Part shown: positions 34,511 through 45,830 of the stretch, piece by piece
Layout of the letters: each line of letters begins with the position of its first letter
How positions within the stretch are numbered: the first letter of the stretch is position 1
NCBI RefSeq assembly: GCF_023159225.1
Contig: NC_063181.1
Coordinates: forward strand, 9,383,606-9,447,605
DNA length: 64,000 nucleotides
From: Perognathus longimembris pacificus
Taxonomy: Eukaryota; Chordata; Mammalia; Rodentia; Heteromyidae
Direction: 5' to 3'
Made by a program: the position numbers and the translations under genes
Notes under the pieces: generated by a model
What the model saw: the letters and a program-made list of their open reading frames with translations, nothing else
What the model was told of the DNA's origin: nothing
Databases searched by the model: none

Positions 34511-34734
34511 ATTTAGTTCTTTTGTGACTCAGATCAAAGTGAGGATGAGCCTATCAGGAAAACAGTCTGACGGCCATTGCACAGTGAATTTCTCCACATT
34601 GCTACCTTCCAGTCAGTACTCACAGCATGACAAATCTACATGCAGTCTTACCCACGCTAGCCTGTTATTCCATATAGGACCATAGGATTAGCCTTAGTTG
34701 TAATGGTCATCCAATTGCATAGAAGTTTTTCTAC

Positions 34735-35632
34735 CTAATCTGCAATTTTTAAAAAAAAATTTATTATCAAACGGATGTACACAGAGGTTAGAGTTTCATA
34801 CGTTAGGCATTTCTTGTACTGTTTGTTACCTCGTCCCTCATTCTCCCCTCCCCCTTCCCACTTTCCCTTCCCCCCCCATGAGTTGTTCAGTTTATTTACA
34901 CCATACAGTTCTGCAAGTATTGCTTTTGTAGTTGTTTGTCTTTTTTTACCCTGTGTCTCTCGATTTTGGTATTCCCTTTCAATTTCCTAGTTCTAATACC
35001 AGTATACACAGTTTCCAAATACTCATATAAGATACAGAGATAGTGTAGGTACAACCACAGGAAGGGGATACAAGATCATCAAAAATAGAAGCTACAGTTT
35101 CACATAGCATGTTGAAAGTAGTTACAACAGTGATATAACAATCGTTTCCATAACATGGAGTTCATTTCACTTAACATCATCTTATGCGTTCATAAGGGTA
35201 TAGCTATTGGGCTCTTGTGATCCTCTGCTGTGACTTGCCTAAACCTGTGCTAATTATTCCCTATAAGGGAGACCATAGAGTCCATGTTTCTTTGGGTCTG
35301 GCTCACTTCACTTAGTATAACTTTTTCCAAGTCCTTCCATTTCCTTACAAATGGGGCAATGTCATTCTTTCTGATAGCGGCATAAAATTCCATTGTGTAT
35401 ATGTAGCACATTTTCCTGATCCATTCATCTACTGAGGGGCATCTGGGTTGGTTCCTGATTCTCGCTATGACAAATTGTGCTGCGATGAACATTGTTGTGC
35501 TGGTGGCTTTAGTGTGATTTTGTTTGTGGTCTTTTGGATATATACTCAAAAGTGGGGTTGCTGGGTCATAGGGGAGCTCTATGTTTAGCTTTCTGAGGAA
35601 TCTCCATACCCCTTGCCAATCTGAAAATCTTT
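34735..35632 (-). mobile_element. Young 5'-truncated L1 insertion
   Basis: Second copy of the same young L1 family as at 23.2-25.3 kb, body about 34746-35618. It has the 3' UTR (34750-35249) with a C-rich (sense G-rich) tract at 34843-34877 and the last part of ORF2. The flanks 'atctgcaattttta' (from 34739) and 'atctgaaaatcttt' (from 35619) look like a decayed target-site duplication. It ends within ORF2 near the Cys-rich motif region. Confidence 0.9.
35250..35618 (-). pseudogene. L1 ORF2 C-terminal fragment
   Basis: The open frame ends at the stop 35250-35252 and carries the ORF2 C-terminus ('MCYIYTMEFYAAIRKNDIAP', then 'VRKWKDLEKV'). Upstream (35550-35618) the L1 sequence continues to the truncation point. 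Here the run of four G at 35354-35357 is intact, whereas the copy at 23.86 kb has three. Only the C-terminal tail is present, so it is not functional. Confidence 0.9.
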
Positions 35633-36594
35633 AACCGACCCTTTAGGGCAAAGGGATTTTTCTTGTCCCTCTGTATTCTTCAATTTCTCAACTTTAGAAT
35701 TCAATATTCCTACTTGTTTCCAGTTTAGAAGATTGTCTTTGTTCTCTTTGTGCAAGCTCCCTAGAGATCAGGTACGGAAGTGGCATGGTTGCTACATTTC
35801 CCCTCATCACCCCAATCATCATCATTGGTGTGAGTCATTTGTGCTCAGAAATTGCTGGAGACAAAGCAAAGAAAAAGTCATTTTGGAGGTAGAAATGACC
35901 TGAGAAATATTGTGAGACAGATAAGCAGAAGAGCTGTTTATTCCCACGGTGGGTGAGGCCAACCTTTGAGGCAGATAAATCTTTGCTGGTAATATAGTAC
36001 TTATACCACAACTGACACCTTTTTATATCAACTCAGAGAATTGCTTTTGTGAGGCTCTGATACAAAAGGCTGCCACTGCTCTTGCTTGCATATCAATAGC
36101 TAGGCAGTCTGTTGCTGATCTCAAGTCTGCCTTCTGGGCAGCTGCCCCATTCATGGGGGCCTCAGAGTCTGAGAAGGACAGGAAGGAAGGATGTGGCCCC
36201 AACTCTAGGGGCTACTAGTAGAAGCAGGAAGACAGTGGGGAAAGGGAGGGCTTTTGCTTGCTCCTGGAATACTCCTCTGTTTTCTCCCATCTCCGAATTC
36301 TTCATGTAGGATCCCACTGGAGCTGAGATGGTTCTAAGCAGAGTTTTTGTGCACACAGCCTTTGCAAGACACTGGAGGCCTGAGGCAAACAGACTAAGAT
36401 GATTTCCAACTTAGTTCTTTCTTTGTCCACTAAGACATACAGTGGATAACTTAAAGAACAAAGAGAAGCAAAGAAAAAAATAGCATTCATAACATTTTGT
36501 CTGTCTTCCAAGGGCAAATGTATTTTTTAAAATAAGAATAAAATCTTACTGTAATGCTCTCACTGTTTATGCATTTCCTCCTTTGCCCTTGTCA
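35633..36594. other. Unique sequence without a gene
   Basis: No gene or repeat recognised. Short overlapping frames are present only. Confidence 0.4.
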
Positions 36595-36905
36595 TATCCC
36601 TACGTGAAACCCCATACACGGTGTGATCAACTTGTTTATGATGGTACTAAGACTCAAGGGGCCCCGATCAGATAGGATTAATGTCCCCATAATAAGAGGC
36701 AAAGGAGTTTTTTCTTTCTCTCTTTCTAAACCATGTGACCATGGTACAAGGTGGCTATATTCAAGGCAGAAGAGAGCCCTGATCAGAAACCTGATAGGCC
36801 GACTCCTTGATCTGGAATTTTTCCAGGCCCCAGGACTGCGAGAAATAAATATCTGTAATTTAATTTAGGATGTTGTATTGCAGCAGCCCAAGGTAACTCT
36901 CACAC
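36595..36905 (+). mobile_element. MaLR-type LTR fragment
   Basis: Blocks in order: 'gatggtactaagactcaagg', 'ataggattaatgtccccata', 'accatgtgaccatggtacaagg', 'ggcagaagagagccctgat', 'ccccaggactgcgagaaata' and 'ttgtattgcagcagcccaa'. These match the usual 3' half of MST/MLT-type LTRs. No partner LTR or internal region was seen. Confidence 0.65.
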
Positions 36906-39900
36906 ATACTCCGAATGGAACCGTGTTTCTCTTGCCCCACTTCCTTAATAGGTTATGCCCATCTCCAGCACACGTAACCCGGCAGCATCATGTTGACGTC
37001 TCTAGAACATAATGGTACTCACAGGTCTTTGGATCAGATCTTCCTGGTTTTCCCTTTGCTTAAAGGCTTTCCTTTACCCTGTGCTCTCCATCTCATTCAA
37101 CGTTTCCCTGGAATTAACATGGAATCTGCGAGCAATAATACGCACATTATTAACTGTGTGATTTTTACCAAGTTAATCTCTGCAAGAAAGATCCGATTTC
37201 TCTGTTCACAGAGTGCAGGAATAATTTTCCACAGTGAATAAATCACGTAAATGAAGTGATTAGCTTCAGAGGCTGGGAACTTGTAGATGCTCGATTTTTA
37301 AAAGTTATTTTGTACCCTCTGGAATATGGTCTCCATGCCATCTTTTGTGGCCATCTGACTGGCTGGATCTCTTTTCCAGTTGGGTAGATGCCCGTATAAC
37401 TTCCTTTGTCCTGTCACAAGGCAATCATCGTGTTCCACACCATGAAAGTCATTTTTCTCTTATGACATGGGTCTGAACTTGGCCAGAATCTTTTCCTAAC
37501 ACTCCTGGCCCAGTGTTCTTTAGGTTAGATCTCATTGTTCTGGTCCTAGGAATGAGTCTTTTCCAGCCCAGATCTAGGGATTCCATCACATTCCTAGCCT
37601 ATTAGGCCCATTCCAAAGCAACAGCTCACTTGCAGGATAGTGTGCCACTTGTAGTTCAGAATCTGTAGTTGTAGATCGTTGGCAAAGCTGGAAACCCATG
37701 TCCTTTGTCAATCTATAGCTTCCTTTCCAAGCAGCTGCCACTACACAATGGAATTAACATAAAACACAACTCGGCAGAGACACACTTAATTTATGGTGAT
37801 TATGCTATCTATTATACAACACAGTTTTAAGTAAGACAAGCTCCTTGGAGAACAGGAGGGGGAAAAAACACACGTTAAAAAAGGGACCCAATCTTCTTCA
37901 GAATCACATAATGACAGAAGAGTCTCAGAAACAAAACACAATTCATGCTATAATAAATAGTGTATTTTCAAGCACTTAACATTGTTCAATTCTCTCTTTC
38001 ATTCCCATCAGGAACTCAGTTTATTTCAGGTGGGGAATTATATATATATATATCCAACAATTTTAAATTCTGAGAGACAATTAGCACAGAGTGGGGATTT
38101 GCACTGGAGAGAATTCCAGGGTGAAAACCACTGGGTGGTTTTCAACTAGACACAATAACAATGCCTGCGGATGTAGAATGGATAGCTCTAGGACCAGGCA
38201 TAATATTCTTTCCCAGGGAAAACTGAATCCTGAAACAGACTGAAATACATATCTCCTGTGCCCTAATTTTCCAGGCCTGGGCAGCAGGAAGCTAATGCTG
38301 TTGGGTTATCCAATTTTACTCTGGGGTCGCCTCTGTGTGTGAGGCCAACAGGATGAAACAAAAAAACAGGATCCCTGAAGTTTGCAAACTCTAATTCCAT
38401 GGCTGACAACCCCAGGCACCAGTAGGGGTCTCAGTTATTTTACCCATAGAATGGGGCGATATCAGCCACAGAGAATTATGATGGGAATTTGATGAGATGT
38501 AATAGCTATTCTAATTACATAGTGTACAACCAGAGCTCAATGATGCTTACAGTACTTTGTTCTACTTTTTTGGTTTTCCATGCCTTTCCTTTCTGGAGTG
38601 TAATAAGAGGCAATACTATCCCTAAAAGAAGGGGTCCTGCAAATAAAGATGCTAGGTGGCTCTGGGGAGGTCTTGGAGGCAAGAAGGTCCCTTAGGCAAC
38701 TTTGAAACTGTCCCTTGCTTTGAGGATGGATATCAGTCCAGTGGCCTGTGGAGTTCTGAACTGTACTGGAAACAGATGACTGGATTGGGTGGCTACTGGG
38801 AGGGAAAAGTTTTATTCCATCCCTCCTAGGTCTTCAGCCCAGTAAAAGTGTTGGGGGTCATCAGTAGACCATCATGGTCCCCTTACTGGTATGCTGAAGC
38901 TTCACCAATAAGGGACTGAAGAAAGCATCTATCTGTATGGTAATAGAGAGGTGGTAATAGAGCTGTGGAAACACAGGAGCAAAACACTCTTGTTCTCAAT
39001 GGAGGAGGACGTCTCTGCTTCTTTTAACAGCAAACTTCAATTCCAAGATGGCTTTTATGCAAATCAAACCACTATTTATGAAATGGTCCTTGGGTAGAGA
39101 GGCCAGACCCCAGGTCAGGTACAGAACGAAGCAAAACATGAAGAAGATTCTGATCTGCTATATAACATGTGCATTTCAGATGCTACCCAGGGGGCTGGAC
39201 TCTTCAGGGAAAGGTGAGCACCGTGGGACAGCCAGACACCCACTGCCAGGAGCTGGCTCAACAGCTGGCCCGCCTCTCTGGAGGTAGAGAGGGAAGCTTC
39301 AGCTAACTGAAGTCTGCTATGTGTGGGAAGTATGCTTCACACTAGCCCTGGCCCTGCACTTCCTATCATCTGCTTGGGCTCCTTCCCTCACCCTTCCTCC
39401 ACCCCGTGGGGCTTTCGGAAGGATAAAGACCTGTGCGTCGTTCTCTATGTCATATGACCTCCACACATAGTAAAGCAATAATTTATCTGGAGTTATTATC
39501 TTTTATACTAAGTAAAACGCAAATGTTAATCAGTCCATTATGCATTATGTACCTGTCATACATACCCAGCTCCTGGAAAGCGGAGGGCTATAGGGGATTC
39601 AACGTGAGAGTCTATGTGTAGAGTAATTAACAGTTATGGAACATTTTAATGCATATTTATTATGCAATCCACAACAAACCTGTAGGGTCAAGCAAATGAT
39701 AGTTATTAGCACAAAGATAATCTTTGATATTATTTTGACCTTCATTATTATGATCTTCATTTTATGAAAAGAATCCACGAGCCACATGTAACTGAGTCAT
39801 GAAGCCTGGTCTCGTATTCTTTTCACAACTCCATTCTTCTTCTTACAAATATATGCAAGCGGAGCTATGTGTTTAAAGATTGTTGCTGAAATATCTAGAA

Positions 39901-40703
39901 CTGTATGTAGTATGAATTCCAAAAAACTTATGGACACCCCTGGTTTGCAGATAAAGTGAGAAGGGAAATAAATCATCCTTTCGGTCATGAAAGCTCTGGA
40001 ATTCAAATGTTTACTAATCTTAATGAAGTGCCAACAGCACTACATAGGTTAACCCTTCATTGGTTAGACTACCCACATTTTCTCCTTTCCTATGATGTTT
40101 TACAGAAATGACATCTTTTACATGGAAGTGATAACTTAATCCTTTCTTCTCAGTGATTTATTTTCATTTTGTTGTTCACTCCTTTTTGCCCAGCAACTAC
40201 TATTCTCACATCCCTAATGTACTTCTCCTTGAGTTCCCATGGCGGGTCTGGGTTTGAGTTCACAGATGGGGGAACCATGTTATAGATACCATTGTCTCTA
40301 TGGTTTTGGTAAACCAGAACAGCCTGTATTGAAAAGTATGCTAAGTGGCTTTGTAGAATTCCAAGTAGACGTTTTGTATTTTTCTTCAGAATGAAGTGGA
40401 AAAGAGCAACCATCATTTGGCTCACCTGCATTAGTCACAAAGAAATCCCACTCTCTCAGATTCTTAGAATTCAGCCCTTGCTTTGACCATCAGGCCATTG
40501 CAAGTTATTGGGTTTCTGGTCTCTAGGAAGCTGTTGGTAGAATATTCATCTGAAGTGGATGAGACAGACTTGGTGAGTAGTAGCGAGGCCAGAGAGGATC
40601 GTGGTTTCAGAAGGCTTTTATGCGGGAAACCCCCAGTAGAATACAACATTGGCAATTTCCATATAGGAAATAGTGAAGAATATGAAGAAGATCTCACTAG
40701 ACA
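36906..40703. other. Long stretch of mostly unique sequence without a gene
   Basis: No gene, exon series or clear dispersed repeat was recognised across this interval. The blocks 37120-37260, 37745-37850 and 39440-39800 are unique and rich in TAAT-type and TTTAT cores, like non-coding conserved elements. A short (TA)n run lies at 38040-38053. The open frame at 39048-39287 is not protein-like. Confidence 0.45.
39440..39800. promoter_or_regulatory. Candidate conserved non-coding element (speculative)
   Basis: Unique AT-rich block with 'aagcaataatttatctggag', 'gttaatcagtccattatgcat', 'gtaattaacagttatgg' and 'ttttaatgcatatttattatg'. Dense homeodomain-type cores without repeats. Base composition alone could produce this. 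Confidence 0.2.
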
Positions 40704-40757
40704 TATGGATCAGTGGTAGAGAGCTTACCTAGTTCTGGGTTTGATCCCAAGCACCAC
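40704..40757 (+). mobile_element. Truncated ID-like SINE whose tail became a purine repeat
   Basis: 'atggatcagtggtagagagc' (A-box region) and 'tgggtttgatcccaagcacc' (B-box region) are the tRNA-like body. It is followed directly by the purine repeat, where the A-rich tail would lie. Confidence 0.7.
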
Positions 40758-40866
40758 AGAGAGAAAGAAGGAAAGAAGGAAGGAGGGAAGGAAGGAAGGG
40801 AGGGAGGGAGGGAGGGAGGGAGGGAGAGAGAGAGAGAGGAAAGAGTGAAGAGGAGAGGGAGAGAAA
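40758..40866. repeat. Polypurine tract: GAAG, GGGA and GA repeats
   Basis: Uninterrupted purines at 40758-40845 (88 bases) and, after a single T at 40846, again to 40866. Subregions are (GAAG)n, (GGGA)n and (GA)n. Mirror-symmetric purine runs like this can form intramolecular triplex (H-DNA). Confidence 0.95.
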
Positions 40867-41332
40867 CAGGAGGAACATCGAATTGGAGAAGCCCAGTTCC
40901 AGTAAAGACGGTGAGGCACTGGCTGAAGTGTTAGAAAGAAAGAGAGCCCTGCCGATCAGGACATCACAATTTTCTTCTGTACAAACACTGAGAGGGGGCA
41001 GAGAAAAACCCTTTCTTTAACAGAAAAAGAAGTAATATAGAAGTCCAGTGAAGATATTTGTAAACCTGGTGTTTGCAGAAAAATTGGGAAAAAAAATAGG
41101 AGGCTAATGGGAAGGAAAAGAACTCTAAGATTGAGCAGGGGGTTTGGGGCAAAAGGAGAGTCAAGCAGGGAAGGGAAAGAGAAATGGGAAAAATAAAGGG
41201 AGGAACATGAAAACGAATGTAATGGTTGTGGAGGAGGCACAGAGAAAGCATAGCTCCTATTGAATAACACGCTGGGACTGTGGGTATGACTGTCAGGGAA
41301 GAGGAGGGGCCCAGGCCACCGGGCAACTATTA
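40867..41332. other. Unique purine-rich sequence without a gene
   Basis: No repeat or gene recognised. Antisense phenylalanine- and proline-rich frames come from purine-rich composition. Confidence 0.4.
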
Positions 41333-41640
41333 TTATATAATTAAGTCTAATAACAGTAATTCACTAGGAGAGGTCATTGCCTGAATTGTGGATGGAATCT
41401 GATTTGATAAGACTGTCTCTTCTTGTATTCACGCTGCATGATGGGGGGCCACGATGTCAGGGGAGCCTAGTTAGGAAGATGAGGCAGCTGATTCCCCCTC
41501 CAGCTCTCCTGAATAGAGGCTGCTCCAGACTCAATCACATGTGATTATGCATATTTATAATTCTCCCAGTCATTGCCTTCTCTTTCCATTAATTATGGCG
41601 ATTAGCTTGAACAATTGTTGATGCTAATTGGACTTGGAGA
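41333..41640. promoter_or_regulatory. Candidate conserved enhancer-like block (speculative)
   Basis: Unique sequence packed with motif cores: a 14-bp palindrome 'aatcacatgtgatt' at 41533-41546 with a central E-box CATGTG, then 'attatgcatatttataatt', 'ccattaattatgg' at 41587-41599, a palindrome 'aacaattgtt' at 41610-41619 (two facing SOX-like ACAAT cores) and 'atgctaattgg' at 41621. No repeat family covers it. Conservation cannot be seen from one sequence. Confidence 0.35.
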
Positions 41641-41967
41641 AATACGTTTGGGTTGTTCACTGGTCGGTGCTCAGGGGGAATTGGGGAAAAGAAGAAATAA
41701 AGGCGACACACAGCCTTCATCTGTCTGAGGTGGGTAAACACTACCAGGACAGTTACCCAAGCTCAACCACAGAAGAAGGAGAGCCTCTGGTCAAGCTCTC
41801 CTTCCCCAGGTGTTTCTTCTCCACCTATTTTTCTTATTCCCTTGGTTTTATCCTGCAGGTACAGCATACATTCTTTTCTCTATGCATTTGTTTATGCTAT
41901 CTCTTCTCCCAGAAATGCCCTCCTTCTCTCTTCATGACAAAGGCCCAGTTGATTACCTCACCTCTGC
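41641..41967. other. Unique sequence; possible L2 trace
   Basis: Contains a stretch near 41880-41960 that weakly resembles L2. A 203-codon open frame spans this interval and the next repeat, but it runs through LTR and (GA)n sequence and is not a gene. Confidence 0.35.
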
Positions 41968-42164
41968 TATGTCAGTCAGTTTTCCATCCCAGTGACAGAT
42001 TACCTGGAGCCAATCTGCTGACATGGAGGAAGGGTTTATTTGGGCTCAAACTTTATGGAGGTTTCAGTGCATGCTTGGTTGGCCTATTGGCTTCTAGGTT
42101 GGTAATGAGGAAGAATATTATGAAGCCAGTGAAAGGTAGAAGAAGCTGCTCCTTTCATGGTGGC

Positions 42165-42195
<31 letters not shown>

Positions 42196-42370
42196 AGACT
42201 GTCTATATCCCCTTTGAGAATATGCCTCCAACGATCTAACTTTCTTTCACTAAACCTCACCTCCATTTTTAAGGTCACCTAGTGCTCCAGCAGCACCAGA
42301 AATGGGTGACTAAGCCTTTGGGTGACTTTCAAGATCCAAATGAAAGCATCCATCATGCAACTGTCCTCAC
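41968..42370 (-). mobile_element. LTR-like (MaLR-type) repeat, minus strand
   Basis: In antisense, the order 'cagttttccatcccagtgac', 'ggaagggtttatttgggctc', 'ggaggtttcagtgcatgctt', 'ctcctttcatggtggccgag' and a (GA)n at 42168-42196 mirrors the plus-strand copy at 58065-58450 ('catggactgaaacttc', 'gagccaaaataaatccctcc', 'cagcaatggtaaaactgac'). Confidence 0.6.
42168..42196. repeat. (GA)n microsatellite
   Basis: Nearly pure GA repeat with one AAAG interruption, inside the LTR-like repeat. Confidence 0.95.
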
Positions 42371-42419
42371 TAATTCCAGCTAGTAACTCTCTGACTTTGA
42401 ATTCTATTGTTATTGCAGT

Positions 42420-42605
42420 AGAGTAGCTCTGTTAAGAACACGGGATTTAGAGTTAGCAAAACCTGCCTTGGATCAATTCTGCTATTGATACTTGTTTGAT
42501 GTTAGACAGTAACTTAACTTTGCAAGTCTTTGTTTTTTTCATCTTTATAACATTAAAACAGTAATATGATCTCTAAGTAAAGTTGTGAGCAAGACTCATG
42601 TCTGG
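42420..42605 (+). mobile_element. MIR element
   Basis: Order of MIR blocks: 'gggatttagagttagcaaaacc', 'tggatcaattctgctattgat', 'gacagtaacttaactttgcaag' and 'ttttttcatctttataacatt'. Diverged as usual. Confidence 0.7.
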
Positions 42606-43164
42606 AGACCCTTCTATCCAATTTTACTCAATGCTGAGAATTTAGGTTATGCTTAATGAGTTCTAGGTGCTTAATTGAAGATCATACACTCCAGTTTTTC
42701 ATTTTTGAGACCCTTTTAGAGAAAATAACTTTGGAAATGGGAGGAGTTGGAACAGAAAAATAAAATGTAGTCAATGCAAGATGAGCATTGTTATCTCATA
42801 ATTATTAAAACATTATACAGCTGTAGTACATCCATATGATTATTATCAACATCTGCTTGGGAGAAAAGAGTGGTTCTGTAGTTAGAGTAAATTGAGTTGG
42901 ACTGGAAATTCTTAGCCAAGGCTAGCATCTGACAACCGTAAAGCAATCAGATTGCTGTTGCTTTCAGGTTTATGGATTTGTGCTAGAAAGGCAAAAAGAG
43001 ATAGTAAAAGAAACCCAAATTCCCTTGTAAGTATACTGGGAGCACAACTGAAAGGCACAAGTTAAGAATGGTAATTTACTGCCCATGACATTGTGAAATA
43101 TTTTATGGAGGAAGCAGTAGAAGGATAGGGTGGTTGGATTTCCGTCCTGGATTTGGTTTTGTTG

Positions 43165-43240
43165 CTTAACTACAATTCATTTGACAAATACTTAACAAAT
43201 GCCTACTGTATGCCATGTTTTAAACTAGGAAGGTTCAATA
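43165..43240 (-). mobile_element. L2/MIR-like 3' end fragment
   Basis: 'catttgacaaatacttaaca' followed by 'aatgcctactgtatgccatgtttt' is the antisense of the common '...aggcactgaataaatg-ttgttgaatga' end of L2 or MIR. Confidence 0.55.
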
Positions 43241-43739
43241 CACTGGCCTCCTGAGATGAAACACTAGTGAGAACTCAGGTTTCTGTTATGGGTATCCATG
43301 AGCAAGGGCAGAACATTGGGCACTTTACTATCCACTCATGGTCAGGTAGGTGTCTTTGTCTCTGAGATCATCAGAACCTGGCCGAAGAGCTTCAAAGGAA
43401 CATTGATTATAGAGCTCTGGACCGCATGAGGCCATCTACTCAGCTGAGGGCATAGGACATGAGCCTCACCTTCTGACCAGTCACTTCTAGTTTGTGTCAC
43501 AGAATATGCCTGCAGGCTGATTGTCCAGCCTAGATCAACGTTCCCTATAGGGTTTTCAAACCTGGTTACTATTTAACTTTGCTTCCCCTTGGAAAGTTTT
43601 GGCATCCAGTTCACATTTCTTGAAGCATCTAATCTCATTAATCCAGTAAGCATTACTAAGTGTTCATTTTATGCATACATTGATAGTAAAATACAGTGAT
43701 TATATCCATAGATTCTCAGGAATCTTACCAAATACATGC

Positions 43740-43930
43740 AGAACCTATCTCTTCCACCTACTGCTGATTCAACATTGAAACAAGTTCTTTAAACATGCTG
43801 TCTCTGTTCCCTCACTTTAAAAATCAGAGAAATGTGGTAACTATCGTATAGGCTTGTTATATGAAAGAATTGAAGTATACTGATTTCAACAGTGAACATG
43901 GGGTTCAGTGCTTGATATATTTTGAATATT
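43740..43930 (+). mobile_element. MIR element
   Basis: Blocks 'cacctactgctgattcaaca', 'acaagttctttaaacatgctg', 'tctgttccctcactttaaaaat', 'gaaatgtggtaactatcgtat' and 'gttcagtgcttgatatatt' follow the MIR order. Confidence 0.6.
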
Positions 43931-44696
43931 ATTGAATATGCGATTCTACAAACAAAAACATGTATAAAATGCTATAAGAATTATAATAGGCTATATGAGA
44001 TATGCTGAACCCATCTAAAAAACATCATTACTTCACATGAAGGGAGAAGGAAGAAATGTTACAATGCAGAAAATATTCAGGGGAAGAAAGTGAGGAGGTT
44101 ATTTTTCATGTGCACAGAAAGAGGGAATGGTAGCCAGAGGGGGGAATATGATCAACCGATGAAGAAGAAAGGTGAAAGTAAAGTCTTTAGGGCATAAAAC
44201 ATCAAGGGAGTTGAGAATTTCAAATGCTTGTCATGAATGGAGCTCAAGATAGGATGCCAGGAATGGAAGCTTAGATGAGTGGGAAGAGAATTGGTGAAAA
44301 CTGGTGAGAGGCCTGTTTCTCACTGGGGGAGTTTGGTTTTTCCCAACAGCACAAGGAAACCACTAAAGGGATTTGATTGTGGTCATGCTAAGTTCATACT
44401 TGTGTTGTTGCCCAATAACTCCAGGAAATTCTGTTAGAATTTAGACAGATTAAAGTCTGGGACTCTTACAATAGGACAAACACTCACACAAAAAGCTGAA
44501 AGTCACCTTGGGCAAGATTGGTATTAGCATGATAGATAAAATGGAAAATGAGGGCTAAAGGAGAGAGTACATGTTGATTTCACTGAGCTTGTTGCTTGTG
44601 TACTTACCATTTAGAAACACAGGAAAAAAGAGAGTAGTGAAGGAAAAAGAAACCATGATATTCTGGATATGTTACATTTAAAATGCTTGAGATCTC

Positions 44697-44952
44697 AAGA
44701 TGGCAATGTTTTGTTTTGTTTTTTTGGTTTTTGGTTTTTTTTTTTGCCAGTCCTGGGCCTTGGACTCAGGGCCTGAGCACTGTCCCTGGCTTCTTTTTTG
44801 CTCAAGGCTAGCACTCTGCCACTTGAGCCACAGCGCCCCTTCTGGCCGTTTTCTATATATGTGGTGCTGGGGAATCGAACCCAGGGCTTCATGTATACAA
44901 GGCAAGCACTCTTGCCACTAGGCCATATCCCCAGCCCCTAAAGATGGCAATG
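44697..44952 (-). mobile_element. IDL-Geo SINE, minus strand, with target-site duplication
   Basis: Full-length dimer at 44709-44940 in antisense with a long TTTTG/T-rich tail at 44709-44746. The Geo half includes 'gagcactgtccctggcttct'; the ID-like half ends 'ggccatatccccagcccct'. A 12-bp duplication, 'aagatggcaatg', lies at 44697-44708 and 44941-44952. It is close to the 59.5-kb copy in sequence, so it is fairly young. Confidence 0.93.
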
Positions 44953-45162
44953 GTGAGCAGAGTCAGAGCCATTTAGTCTGGGGCCCAAAGACTGGACTCA
45001 GTTATTTAGAGATAGTGACTTGGGAGCCTGTAGTCTACAGGTGATAAATTGAAACCATGAGGAAGGTGACCAACGCTAGAACTCTAGAGAGCACAACTGT
45101 TACAGGACAAGAAGGAGAAGGTGAGAGAAAACATGATTATAACATGAAACATGATTATAAAA
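44953..45162. other. Unique sequence
   Basis: A short interval between two SINEs with nothing recognised. Confidence 0.4.
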
Positions 45163-45412
45163 AGTTACTCAGAGCAGGGCACAGTGGCTGATGCTTGTAA
45201 TCCTAGCCACTCAGAAGGCTGAGATCTAAGGTTTGCTGTCGGAAGCCATCCTGGGCAGGAAAACTCCACGGGACTCCAATACAAACTACTCAAAAACAGG
45301 CAGTGGTGGTATGGCTCAAGTGGTAGAGTGCTTGCCTTGAGCAAAAGAAGCTTAGAGCCAGAACCCAGGCCTAGAGTTCAAGTCCCAGGATGGAAAAAGG
45401 AGTTGCACAGAG
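45163..45412 (+). mobile_element. B1-like + Geo-like dimeric SINE with target-site duplication
   Basis: The body is at 45175-45400. Left B1-type half: 'gggcacagtggctgatgct', 'gtaatcctagccactcagaa', 'ggctgagatctaaggtttgc'. Right half: 'ggtatggctcaagtggtaga', 'gtgcttgccttgagcaaaag' and the B-box-like 'gagttcaagtccc'. The flanks 45163-45174 and 45401-45412 match at 10 of 12 positions. The right half is the same module as the right half of the IDL-Geo SINEs. Confidence 0.9.
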
Positions 45413-45830
45413 AAGGGAAGAAAGCTAAAACAGAGAGTGCATTAGAGAAGGAGTTAGTGCCATAAAGTCTAGGATCAATAGTGTCAAATGCCACATAAAT
45501 AATTTACTCAGAGGAACAAGAAAGTTGACCATTGGCTTGGCTTGGTCTCAGGCCACTAAGAGCTGTGGGAAACTGAAGAATGTCATGGAGCTGTGGAGCT
45601 AGGTCACTATAGACAGTAACAGAGGAGTCCCTGCTGCTTGACACAGAAACTGAAGGTACAGAAATGTGACACTCTTCTTAGCTCTTCTTACCCCAAAATC
45701 ATTGACTGTTCTGAGACTCTAAGATTTTTCTCTGTTCTTTCTAGAATGTGCTAAAGGGAAAAGACATAACCAAAATCTGGCTTTGGGTTGAACAGAACAC
45801 TAGTATAATTTGTGCTTTAAAACAACAGGG
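45413..45830. other. Unique sequence
   Basis: Nothing recognised between two SINEs of the same family. Confidence 0.4.

Larger units (their letters stand above)
42606..44696. other. Mostly unique sequence with small old repeats
   Basis: No gene. It holds an L2-like stretch at 43165-43240 and a MIR at 43740-43930. The part 44320-44400 ('aaggaaaccactaaaggga' then 'gattgtggtcatg') and a similar one at 57190-57255 may belong to a common old repeat that I cannot name. Confidence 0.4.

Noticed and set aside
41628..42239. 203-codon open frame
   Set aside because: It runs through a repeat-derived (GA)n tract and an LTR-like element, has no domain, and its length comes from low complexity.
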